A stretch of DNA of 5,457 nt from an uncultured Kineosporia sp. (lineage in GTDB: Bacteria; Actinomycetota; Actinomycetes; Actinomycetales; Kineosporiaceae), in assembly GCA_937859855.1 (NCBI GenBank), contig CALMAR010000116.1:1-5457 (forward strand). The letters run 5' to 3'. How positions within the stretch are numbered: the stretch's first letter is position 1; the number at the start of each line of letters is the position of its first letter. The notes under the pieces are model-generated. The model made no database searches. It was not told the origin of the DNA and was given only the letters and a program-made list of their open reading frames with translations. The position numbers and the translations under genes are program-made. Shown here one piece after another: positions 1 to 5,191 of this stretch.

Positions 1-2317
1 CCCCCGGACCGCCCCCGCCGTGCGGGATGCAGAACGTCTTGTGCAGGTTGAGATGGGAGACGTCGGCTCCGAAGGCCCCGGGCCGGCTCAGCCCGACCAG
101 GGCGTTCAGGTTCGCCCCGTCCACGTACACCTGGCCGCCAGCGTCGTGCACGATCTCACACAGCCGGCCGATGCCCTCCTCGAACACCCCGTGGGTGGAG
201 GGATAGGTCACCATCACCGCCGCCAGCGCATCGGCGTGCTGCTCGACCCTGGCGGTCAGGTCGCCGAGGTCGACGTTGCCGGCCTCGTCGCAGGCCACCA
301 CGACCACGCGCATACCCGCCATCACCGCGCTGGCCGCATTGGTGCCGTGTGCGCTGGAGGGAATCAGGCAGACGTCGCGCTCGGCCTGCCCGTTGGCCCG
401 GTGATAGGCGCGGATGGCCAGCAATCCAGCCAGCTCGCCCTGCGAACCCGCATTCGGCTGCACCGAGACCCGGTCGTATCCGGTCAGCTGGGCCAGCCAG
501 GTCTCCAGCTGATGCACCAGCGTCCGGATCCCCTCGGTCTGCTCGGCCGGGGCGAACGGATGCAGGTCGGCGAACTCGGGCCAGCTGATCGCCTCCATCT
601 CGGTGCTGGCATTCAGCTTCATCGTGCATGAGCCGAGCGGGATCATCCCCCGGTCCAGCGCATAGTCCAGATCGCTGAGCCGCCGCAGATAGCGCAGCAT
701 CGCGGTCTCGCTGTGATGGGTGGTGAACACCGGGTGGGTCAGATACCGCGAGGTCCGGGCCAGGGGCGGCGGCAGGGCCAGCCGCTGCTCGTCCGCCAGT
801 TCCAGGGCCAGCTCAGTGTCCAGCCGCTCCGCGTCCGCCCCGCCGATCCCGAATGCGTCCAGCACCACGCTCAGATGGGCCACCGTGGTGGTCTCGTCGC
901 AGCTGATCGACAACTGATCGTCGTCGATCAGCCGGAGCAGCACTCCACCGGCCTGGGCCCTGTCCACGATGGTGCGCGCCTGACCGGGCGCCCGCACCGT
1001 GACGGTGTCGAAGAACGCGTCGTGAGTCGGCTCGAACCCATTGCGTCGCAGCCGGTTCGCCAGCGCAGCCGCTGAGCCGGCCACCCGGGTGGCGATATGC
1101 CGCAGGCCAGCCGGCCCGTGATACGCGGCGTACATGGCGGCCATCACCGCCAGCAGGACCTGAGCGGTGCAGATGTTGCTGGTCGCCTTCTCCCGGCGGA
1201 TGTGCTGCTCGCGGGTCTGCAGGGCCAGCCGGTAGGCCGGGACGCCGTCCGCGTCCTGGGAGACGCCGACCAGCCGTCCCGGCAGCGAGCGCTCGAGCCC
1301 GGAACGGACAGCCATGTATCCGGCGTGCGGGCCGCCGAAGCCGAGCGGGACGCCGAAGCGCTGGGTGGTGCCGACGGCCACATCGGCGCCGGCCTCCCCC
1401 GGTGACTGCAGCAGGGTGAGTGCGAGCAGGTCGGCGGCCACCGTGAGCAGCGCGCCGGCGTCGTGGGCAGCTGCCGCCATCGGGGCCAGGTCGTGCACGA
1501 CTCCGCTGGCTCCGGGGTATTGGGTGATAACCCCGAAGCAGCCTCGGCCATCGGCGGCCCGCCGCAGTTCGGCGGTGATGTCGCGGGCCCCGGCCAGGTC
1601 GGCCAGCACAACGGTGATGCCGAGCGGCTGCGCCCGGGTCCCGATCACGGCGATGGTTTGTGGCAACAGGGTGGCATCCAGCACCAGAACGGCGTCCTTG
1701 GCAGCCTTCGACGTCCGCCGCATCAGGGTCATCGCCTCGGCCGCGGCGGTGGGCTCGTCCAGCAGGGAGGCGCTGGCGGTCTGCAGCCCAGTCAGGTCGG
1801 TGACCATGGTCTGGAAAGCGAGCAGGGCCTCCAGCCGTCCCTGGGAGATCTCCGGCTGGTACGGGGTGTAAGCCGTGTACCAGGCCGGGTTCTCCAGCAC
1901 ATTGCGCTTGATCACGGCGGGGGTGTGGGTGCCGTAGTAGCCGAGCCCGATCATCGGGACCGCGACCGTGTTCTGGCTGGCCAGCGCCCGCAGTTCGGCC
2001 AGCGCGCCCGCTTCGCTGATCGGGGCGGGCAACGGGTCCGGCCGACCATCAGCGCGACCAGCGCGGCCAGCGCGGCCAGCGCGGCCCCGGTCACGGATCG
2101 CCGGGGGCATCACCTGGTCGATCAGCGCTTCCATGCTGCTGATCCCCAGGGCGCTGAGCATCTGCTGCTGGGCACCGGGCCCTGAGCCGATGTGCCGGTC
2201 GGCGAAGCTGGCGCGGACTGAACCCGAGTGGTCCTCGGTCCGATCAGAACCGGGTACCGGGCTGGCACCGATCACCGGTCCGGATGGGCTGACGGGGCGA
2301 TCTGTGATCGAGGTCAT
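1..2317 (-). CDS. gcvP: Glycine dehydrogenase (decarboxylating), P-protein, 3' end missing
   Basis: This is the PLP-dependent P-protein of the cytoplasmic glycine cleavage system. It decarboxylates glycine and loads the aminomethyl group onto lipoyl-H-protein. Reading from ATG at 2317, the frame is open for 772 codons to the window edge; the family is usually about 950–960 residues, so some 190 C-terminal residues lie outside. Visible family blocks are FADRHIG (residues 38–44), the [19 protein letters not shown] block, [10 protein letters not shown] (near 561–570), [10 protein letters not shown] (near 654–663), [11 protein letters not shown] with Asp733, and [16 protein letters not shown] with the Schiff-base Lys760. 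The start is preceded by AGGAG six bases upstream. Residues 1–37 precede conserved sequence and may be a variable extension. An unusual Gly-Arg-Ala repeat occupies residues 78–89. The gene follows a glycine riboswitch, which supports the assignment. No stop or frameshift was seen. Confidence 0.97.
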   Translation of the reverse strand, partial: MTSITDRPVSPSGPVIGASPVPGSDRTEDHSGSVRASFADRHIGSGPGAQQQMLSALGISSMEALIDQVMPPAIRDRGRAGRAGRAGRADGRPDPLPAPISEAGALAELRALASQNTVAVPMIGLGYYGTHTPAVIKRNVLENPAWYTAYTPYQPEISQGRLEALLAFQTMVTDLTGLQTASASLLDEPTAAAEAMTLMRRTSKAAKDAVLVLDATLLPQTIAVIGTRAQPLGITVVLADLAGARDITAELRRAADGRGCFGVITQYPGASGVVHDLAPMAAAAHDAGALLTVAADLLALTLLQSPGEAGADVAVGTTQRFGVPLGFGGPHAGYMAVRSGLERSLPGRLVGVSQDADGVPAYRLALQTREQHIRREKATSNICTAQVLLAVMAAMYAAYHGPAGLRHIATRVAGSAAALANRLRRNGFEPTHDAFFDTVTVRAPGQARTIVDRAQAGGVLLRLIDDDQLSISCDETTTVAHLSVVLDAFGIGGADAERLDTELALELADEQRLALPPPLARTSRYLTHPVFTTHHSETAMLRYLRRLSDLDYALDRGMIPLGSCTMKLNASTEMEAISWPEFADLHPFAPAEQTEGIRTLVHQLETWLAQLTGYDRVSVQPNAGSQGELAGLLAIRAYHRANGQAERDVCLIPSSAHGTNAASAVMAGMRVVVVACDEAGNVDLGDLTARVEQHADALAAVMVTYPSTHGVFEEGIGRLCEIVHDAGGQVYVDGANLNALVGLSRPGAFGADVSHLNLHKTFCIPHGGGGPG
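2051..2086 (-). repeat. 9-bp tandem repeat (four copies) inside gcvP
   Basis: Four consecutive 9-bp units (plus-strand unit AGCGCGGCC, with one base changed in the copy at 2051–2059) lie in frame within gcvP. They encode (Gly-Arg-Ala)x4 at residues 78–89, followed by DGRPDP. The insert falls between the conserved N-terminal segment ending MPPAIRDR and the [13 protein letters not shown] helix, where I recall typical P-proteins having a short linker. The near-identical units suggest recent slippage expansion. The unit length is a multiple of three, so copy changes keep the frame. Confidence 0.85.
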
Positions 2318-2322
2318 CGGAG

Positions 2323-2390
2323 GCTCCTGCTCACGTCGGCGCCGGTACTCGCTGTCGATCCCCTCTGGATCAGGAGGGATCGCTGAGCAC
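2323..2390 (-). promoter_or_regulatory. gcvP Shine–Dalgarno and putative riboswitch expression platform
   Basis: In the minus-strand RNA, UGCUCA (2389→2384) is complementary to UGAGCA (2333→2328), whose last base is the first A of the AGGAG Shine–Dalgarno (2328→2324). Enclosed between them is a second stem with arms at 2376–2382 and 2356–2362 (CGATCCC/GGGATCG), extendable past a bulged C by two pairs. The loop side of that stem contains a CCUCC tract, which could also pair with the AGGAG. No U-tract follows either stem, so control of translation initiation looks more likely than transcription termination. The pairings are seen by eye; their use as a switch is inferred. Confidence 0.5.
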
Positions 2391-2419
2391 CGGATGGATG
2401 CCTCCCCATCCGTCGGGCC

Positions 2420-2545
2420 GCACTGCCCTCCGGAGTTGCCTCGCCCTCGCGGTCCTGGTGCCTGAGAGGTTCCGGGGAGAGTTGCCCCTTCGGCGCCTCG
2501 GAACAGACGGTCGGACTGTCTGGTCCGGGGCTCTCCCGCGTGGGA
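2420..2545 (-). ncRNA. Glycine riboswitch (single aptamer plus degenerate second half)
   Basis: The minus-strand RNA contains the hallmark glycine-aptamer elements in order: CGCGGGAGAG (2540→2531), a variable hairpin with arms CAGAC/GUCUG (2522→2504), the core GCGCCGAAGGGGCAAC (2496→2481), and CCTCTCAGG (2469→2461) closing P1 against GGAGAG. Downstream, GGCAACTCCGGAGGGCAG (about 2441→2424) resembles the truncated 'ghost' partner that follows single aptamers in actinobacteria. It lies about 100 nt upstream of the gcvP start. Known members of this class bind glycine and control glycine catabolism or transport genes, so glycine-dependent induction of gcvP is expected. The outer boundaries are approximate. 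Confidence 0.93.
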
Positions 2546-2612
2546 TCATCGGCCGCCCCAGACCTGGGCCCCGCTGTGCGCTGCTGCTCGCGAGGGATCT
2601 GGGACGCGCACG

Positions 2613-2621
2613 ACCGTACCA
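2613..2621 (-). promoter_or_regulatory. Candidate extended -10 promoter for the gcvP leader
   Basis: On the minus strand TGGTACGGT matches an extended -10 (TG-N-TANNNT). It would start transcription near 2606, about 60 nt before the aptamer and about 290 nt before the gcvP start. No good -35 is present at 16–18 nt; TTGAAC (2649→2644) is 25 nt away, which is too far. The extended -10 could compensate. The same TACGGT hexamer occurs just upstream of the nuclease-family gene. Confidence 0.4.
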
Positions 2622-2640
2622 AACGAGCCGGCCTGCTGCC
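2619..2640 (+). repeat. Imperfect direct repeat, copy A (parA flank, gcvP side)
   Basis: CCAAACGAGCCG followed directly by GCCTGCTGCC. It matches copy B at 3634–3659 at 21 of 22 positions when a 4-nt gap is allowed. Copy A overlaps the proposed extended -10 of the gcvP promoter. Confidence 0.6.
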
Positions 2641-2743
2641 GGTGTTCAACTCGGGCTCGGCGACGTCCATTCCAGCAAGCCGTTGCGACCGGCTTTCCGG
2701 CGTTGTGGTCCAGCCGGGGCAGCACAACCGGGCGGCGACGGGG

Positions 2744-2749
2744 TAGCGT
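2744..2749 (+). promoter_or_regulatory. Candidate -10 element of parA, leaderless start
   Basis: TAGCGT fits the actinobacterial TANNNT -10 consensus and ends 8 nt before the GTG at 2758, so the transcript would begin at or within about two bases of the start codon. No convincing Shine–Dalgarno precedes that GTG, which agrees with leaderless initiation. The -35 region at 17–18 nt (around 2720–2726) is a poor match. Confidence 0.4.
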
Positions 2750-2757
2750 CGGATCCC

Positions 2758-3582
2758 GTGATCGTGGTCAGCGTGTGCAGCCTGAAGGGCGGCGTCGGGA
2801 AGACGTCGATGTGCCTGGGAATCGCCTCGGCGGCGCTGGCGCGAGGAGTCCCCACGCTGGTCGTGGACCTCGATCCGCAGGCCGATGCGACTCTGGGGCT
2901 TGATGTTTCGGCCGATGTGGAATCCGACGTGGCAACGGTGCTGAGCGCATCCCGGCGGAATGTGGTGCAGACCACGGTGGTGCCCAGCGGCTGGGCGCCC
3001 GAGGGCGGCCTACTCGATGTACTGCCTGGGTCCGGAGACATCGCCGCCCTGGATCGCCCGAGCGGCTCGGAGCGCACGCTGGCCCGGCTCTCTCAGGCGA
3101 TCCGCTCGCTGGAGGACTCCTACCGGCTCGTGCTGGTGGACTGCCCGCCGTCGCTGGGCGCCATCACCCGGTCCGGGATGGGGGCCAGTCACCGGGCGAT
3201 CGTGGTGACCGAGCCGGCCCTGTTCTCGGTGACCGCGGCCGACCGGGCCCTGCATGCGATCGACGACGTCCGCCGGACCAGCGCCCCGCACCTGCAGCCG
3301 CTGGGGGTGCTGGTGAACCGGTATCGGGAACGCTCCCCCGAGCACCGTTACCGAGTGCAGGAGCTGAGTGACATGTTCGGGCCGCTGGTGCTGACACCGG
3401 CGATCCGGGAGCGCAGCGCGTTACAGCAGGCGCAGGGCGCCTCACAGCCGATCCATCGCTGGCCCGGTGCTCCAGCGGCTGAGCTGTCGGCTGGATTCGA
3501 TGCTCACCTGGCCCGGATCCTGCGGGTCAATCAGCGGGGCCGGGCGCGGACCCCGCTGGCCGCCGCCCCCTCCCCGGTCTAG
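2758..3582 (+). CDS. ParA/Soj family P-loop ATPase, no ParB partner in window
   Basis: This 274-residue cytosolic ATPase belongs to the ParA/MinD deviant-Walker group, which uses ATP-driven dimerisation on DNA or membrane to position chromosomes, plasmids or protein cargo. The deviant Walker A motif is KGGVGKT (10–16, signature Lys10, catalytic-loop Lys15), followed by the A' motif VVDLDPQAD (35–43) and Walker B LVLVDCPP (124–131, Asp128). A conserved C-terminal block reads RERSALQQAQG (217–227). Length is normal for chromosomal Soj-like proteins. GTG 2758 is chosen because the fold begins directly at IVVSVCSLKGG; the same frame is open back to 2398, but that would overlap the gcvP riboswitch and encode non-family sequence. 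It is divergent from gcvP and convergent with the MerR gene. With no parB or parS-like site visible, chromosome segregation is not established. The protein resembles an actinobacterial orphan ParA group whose cargo I cannot name. Confidence 0.93.
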   Translation: MIVVSVCSLKGGVGKTSMCLGIASAALARGVPTLVVDLDPQADATLGLDVSADVESDVATVLSASRRNVVQTTVVPSGWAPEGGLLDVLPGSGDIAALDRPSGSERTLARLSQAIRSLEDSYRLVLVDCPPSLGAITRSGMGASHRAIVVTEPALFSVTAADRALHAIDDVRRTSAPHLQPLGVLVNRYRERSPEHRYRVQELSDMFGPLVLTPAIRERSALQQAQGASQPIHRWPGAPAAELSAGFDAHLARILRVNQRGRARTPLAAAPSPV

Positions 3583-3617
3583 CGAAGTCAGCTGCGCACT
3601 GGCGACCGGGCCTGATC

Positions 3618-3635
3618 GGGCGGAGAGCTCTGCCC
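3618..3635. terminator. Hairpin between convergent parA and merR, possible bidirectional terminator
   Basis: GGGCGGAG-AG-CTCTGCCC forms up to eight pairs including one G·T (seven with a GAGC loop). It lies 35 nt past the parA stop and 11 nt past the end of the minus-strand regulator gene. There is no T-tract on either strand, so it would be a U-less, I-shaped terminator of the kind proposed for actinobacteria. Structure is seen; function is inferred from its convergent position. Confidence 0.35.
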
Positions 3636-3659
3636 AAACGAGCCGATCAGCCTGTTGCC
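3634..3659 (+). repeat. Imperfect direct repeat, copy B (parA flank, merR side)
   Basis: CCAAACGAGCCG, then ATCA, then GCCTGTTGCC. It is the partner of copy A at 2619–2640. It spans the stop codon and last codons of the convergent MerR gene. The two copies enclose the whole parA gene and its promoter. Confidence 0.6.
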
Positions 3660-4246
3660 CGGGCGGCCCGGCGACGGGACAGCTCGTCGGCGCCGTCCCC
3701 GGGAAGGGGATGTTCGTCGTCCGCGCGCTCGGCCGGAAGCGCCGCCAAGGTACCCTCGACCTCGCGCCAGACCCGTCCCACGGCGATCCCGAACACGCCC
3801 TGGCCGCCTTGAACCAGGTCGATCACCTCGTCGGCCGAGGTGCATTCATAGACGCTGGCGCCGTCACTCATCAGGGTGATCTGGGCCAGATCCTCCACCC
3901 CGCGGTCGCGCAGGTGAGTGGCCGCGATCCGGATCTGCTGCAGCGACACTCCGGTGTCGAGCAGGCGCTTGACGACCTTGAGCACCAGGATGTCCCGGAA
4001 ACTGTACAGCCGCTGCGTGCCGGAGCCGGTGGCCGGGCGAACGGTGGGCTTGACCAGGCCGGTCCGGGCCCAGTAGTCGAGCTGCCGATAGGTGATACCG
4101 ACGGCCTTGCACGCGATCGGGCCGCGATAACCGGCCTGCTCGTCAAGCTCGGGCAGATCGTCGTTGAAGAGCATGCCTTGGGCCTGCGCGGCCACGTGTT
4201 CGGGCACGCCGCTGTCAGGGCCATGGGCGTCGCCCGGTCCGGTCAC
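3647..4246 (-). CDS. MerR-family transcriptional regulator, Rv1830 (ResR/McdR) type
   Basis: This is a 199-residue DNA-binding regulator. The winged-helix MerR domain spans about residues 40–112: ITYRQLDYWARTGLV (51–65) is the recognition HTH, GSGTQRLYSFRD (74–85) the wing, and ILVLKVVKRLLDTGVSLQQI the following helices. The C-terminal part ITLMSDGASVYECTSADEV… QGGQGVFGIAV (123–156) is the distinctive non-metal-binding half shared with M. tuberculosis Rv1830, a growth and division regulator. No Cys cluster typical of metal sensors is visible. GTG 4246 is chosen because AGGAG lies five bases upstream; an in-frame ATG at 4315 lacks a comparable site and adds unconserved sequence. The basic C-terminal tail (RRRAARATG) varies in the family. 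A strong promoter lies about 150 nt upstream, so this gene is probably transcribed separately from the nuclease-family gene. Confidence 0.95.
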   Translation of the reverse strand: MTGPGDAHGPDSGVPEHVAAQAQGMLFNDDLPELDEQAGYRGPIACKAVGITYRQLDYWARTGLVKPTVRPATGSGTQRLYSFRDILVLKVVKRLLDTGVSLQQIRIAATHLRDRGVEDLAQITLMSDGASVYECTSADEVIDLVQGGQGVFGIAVGRVWREVEGTLAALPAERADDEHPLPGDGADELSRRRAARATG

Positions 4247-4393
4247 GGCATCTCCTCGATGTGGTCGGCAGCCATTCAGCATCCATGCGGTGCGCCCTCC
4301 CCGTGGCCGGTCCATCGCTCATTTCCAGTCTCACCGGCGGGCGCCGGAGCCGGATGACAGCGGGGAAACTACATCGAGGACGTTTCGCTTCGA

Positions 4394-4422
4394 ACGGTAG
4401 GCGGCCTGCGCCCTCAGGTCAA
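4394..4422 (-). promoter_or_regulatory. SigA-type promoter of the merR gene
   Basis: On the minus strand, TTGACC (4422→4417) and TACCGT (4399→4394) are separated by exactly 17 nt, a near-ideal housekeeping promoter. The expected start is around 4387, giving a leader of about 140 nt before GTG 4246. That leader includes a hairpin CCGGC-GCCC-GCCGG (4347→4334). The spacer is 17 nt, not the 19–20 nt of classical MerR-activated promoters, so it would not need DNA-untwisting activation. Confidence 0.75.
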
Positions 4423-4441
4423 TGACGCTAACCAGGCGTCA
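4423..4441. promoter_or_regulatory. Inverted repeat abutting the merR -35, candidate operator
   Basis: TGACGCTAACCAGGCGTCA is a perfect dyad with six-base arms and a seven-base centre. It ends one base before the TTGACC -35 of the merR promoter. Dimeric regulators bind such dyads, so autoregulation or control by FtsR is possible. No direct evidence of binding is available from sequence. Confidence 0.45.
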
Positions 4442-4483
4442 CAGGCGTGTCGCCGAGCTGGCCTCTCACCTGCAGAGTTGATC

Positions 4484-4544
4484 GGCAGCTCGGCACAAGT
4501 CTCAACCTCTGGCTGAGGCTGAGACTCGGGCGGCCCGAGCTGCC
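4484..4544 (-). terminator. Nested long stem-loop downstream of the bfn gene
   Basis: The minus-strand RNA begins 11 nt after the stop codon. An outer 10-bp stem pairs GGCAGCTCGG (4544→4535) with CCGAGCTGCC (4493→4484). Inside, 4526→4515 pairs with 4509→4498 as a 12-bp stem with loop 4514→4510. One pair of that stem is G·U in the minus RNA but A·C on the plus strand, so the fold favours the minus transcript. A competing hairpin CTCGGG-CCG-CCCGAG (4539→4525) uses part of the outer arm. There is no U-tract. It probably ends or protects the bfn mRNA. The 308-nt gap 4247–4554 otherwise holds only the merR leader, promoter and dyad. Confidence 0.5.
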
Positions 4545-4554
4545 AGGGAGGCGG

Positions 4555-5043
4555 TCAGGAGCGCTCTGACGACGGTCCGGTCTCACCGAAATCATCCGGA
4601 GAGATCTGATCGAGGAACTCGCGAAACTTCTCCACTTCGTCCTCGTCCTCATCCGGTACCGAGACCCCGCCCGCCTCGAGCACTTCCTCCGCCCCAACGA
4701 TCCGGCAGCCGAACCGCAGGGCCAAGGCGATCGCATCGGACGAGCGGGACTCCACCACCAGGCCGCCGTCGAACACCAGCTCGGCGTGGAAGACGCTGTC
4801 CCGGATCGCGGTGATCCGCACCTCCTCCAGCCTGCGGCCCATCGCCTCGACCACATCCTTGAACAGGTCGTGAGTGAGCGGGCGGGACGGGGTCACCCCT
4901 TCTTGGACGACGGCGATGGCCCGGGCCTCCGGCTCGCCGACCCAGATCGGCAGATAACGGTCGCCATCCCGCTCCCGCAGTAGCACGATCGGACTGTTGG
5001 CGGGCATCTCAGCCCTGACCCCGACCACATCCAGCTCCCGCAC
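4555..5043 (-). CDS. Bifunctional nuclease family protein (DUF151), Rv1829 type
   Basis: This 162-residue cytosolic protein belongs to the BFN/DUF151 family, named after plant proteins with reported RNase and DNase activity. The bacterial role is not settled and the catalytic residues cannot be assigned here. The domain covers about residues 1–125, with MRELDVVGVRAEMP at the start, DRYLPIWVGEPEA (28–40), RPLTHDLF (54–61) and SRSSDAIALALRFG (99–112). An acidic stretch (131–136) leads to EVEKFREFLDQISPDDF (136–152), a tail shared with M. tuberculosis Rv1829. GTG 5043 is chosen because family homology begins there; an upstream in-frame TTG at 5091 would add 16 unconserved residues. It lies between the ftsR and MerR genes, the order found in other actinobacteria. 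Confidence 0.94.
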   Translation of the reverse strand: MRELDVVGVRAEMPANSPIVLLRERDGDRYLPIWVGEPEARAIAVVQEGVTPSRPLTHDLFKDVVEAMGRRLEEVRITAIRDSVFHAELVFDGGLVVESRSSDAIALALRFGCRIVGAEEVLEAGGVSVPDEDEDEVEKFREFLDQISPDDFGETGPSSERS

Positions 5044-5049
5044 CCTGCC

Positions 5050-5055
5050 ACCGTA
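5050..5055 (-). promoter_or_regulatory. Candidate -10 element of the bfn gene, leaderless start
   Basis: TACGGT on the minus strand ends six bases before the GTG at 5043, which would place the transcription start on or beside the start codon. The intervening GGCAGG is too close to serve as a normal ribosome binding site. No good -35 is seen at 17–18 nt. Confidence 0.4.
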
Positions 5056-5091
5056 CTCGCTGTTGCCCGCCCAGGCATCGGCCCCCTTCAA

Positions 5092-5110
5092 CTGGCCGGA
5101 ATGCGGCCAG
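5092..5110. terminator. 7-5-7 inverted repeat between ftsR and bfn
   Basis: CTGGCCG-GAATG-CGGCCAG is a perfect dyad, 81 nt past the ftsR stop and 48 nt before the bfn start. As RNA it forms a strong GC stem with a five-base loop, followed on the minus strand by only two Ts. It could be a weak terminator of ftsR or a protein binding site upstream of the proposed bfn promoter. The rest of the 148-nt gap shows nothing else clear. Confidence 0.35.
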
Positions 5111-5191
5111 CTACGGCTGAATTCCAGGCCTGCAGCGAGCCATCCGAGGCCCCCCGGCGCGAAGCAGATGGCACCAGATCGGCCACCGGAA

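Noticed and set aside
2051..2086. The 9-bp repeat as a CRISPR or integration-site repeat
   Set aside because: Units are contiguous without spacers, are too short, and are in frame within gcvP.
20..2185. Several open plus-strand frames of 60–240 codons across 20–2185
   Set aside because: They are antisense shadows of gcvP in high-GC DNA: compositionally biased (Gly/Arg/Pro/His), without recognised domains, while the minus strand has a full set of P-protein motifs.
2644..2649. TTGAAC on the minus strand as the -35 of the gcvP promoter
   Set aside because: It is 25 nt from the proposed -10, outside the usable spacer range.
2398..2757. Upstream in-frame extension of parA (120 extra residues from an ATG at 2398)
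   Set aside because: It runs antisense across the glycine riboswitch and encodes sequence unlike any ParA N-terminus; the family fold starts exactly at the GTG at 2758.
4247..4315. Longer MerR gene starting at ATG 4315
   Set aside because: The 23 added residues are not family sequence and there is no good ribosome binding site, whereas GTG 4246 has AGGAG five bases upstream.
3467..4357. 296-codon plus-strand frame overlapping the 3' end of parA and all of the MerR gene
   Set aside because: No recognisable domain, and it lies antisense to a clear MerR regulator with a strong start and promoter.
4428..4856. Minus-strand frame overlapping the bfn gene
   Set aside because: Out-of-frame shadow with a Ser/Arg/Trp-rich product; the bfn frame has the DUF151 motifs.
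5044..5091. Longer bfn gene from TTG 5091
   Set aside because: The extra 16 residues do not match the family, and the conserved N-terminus begins at GTG 5043.
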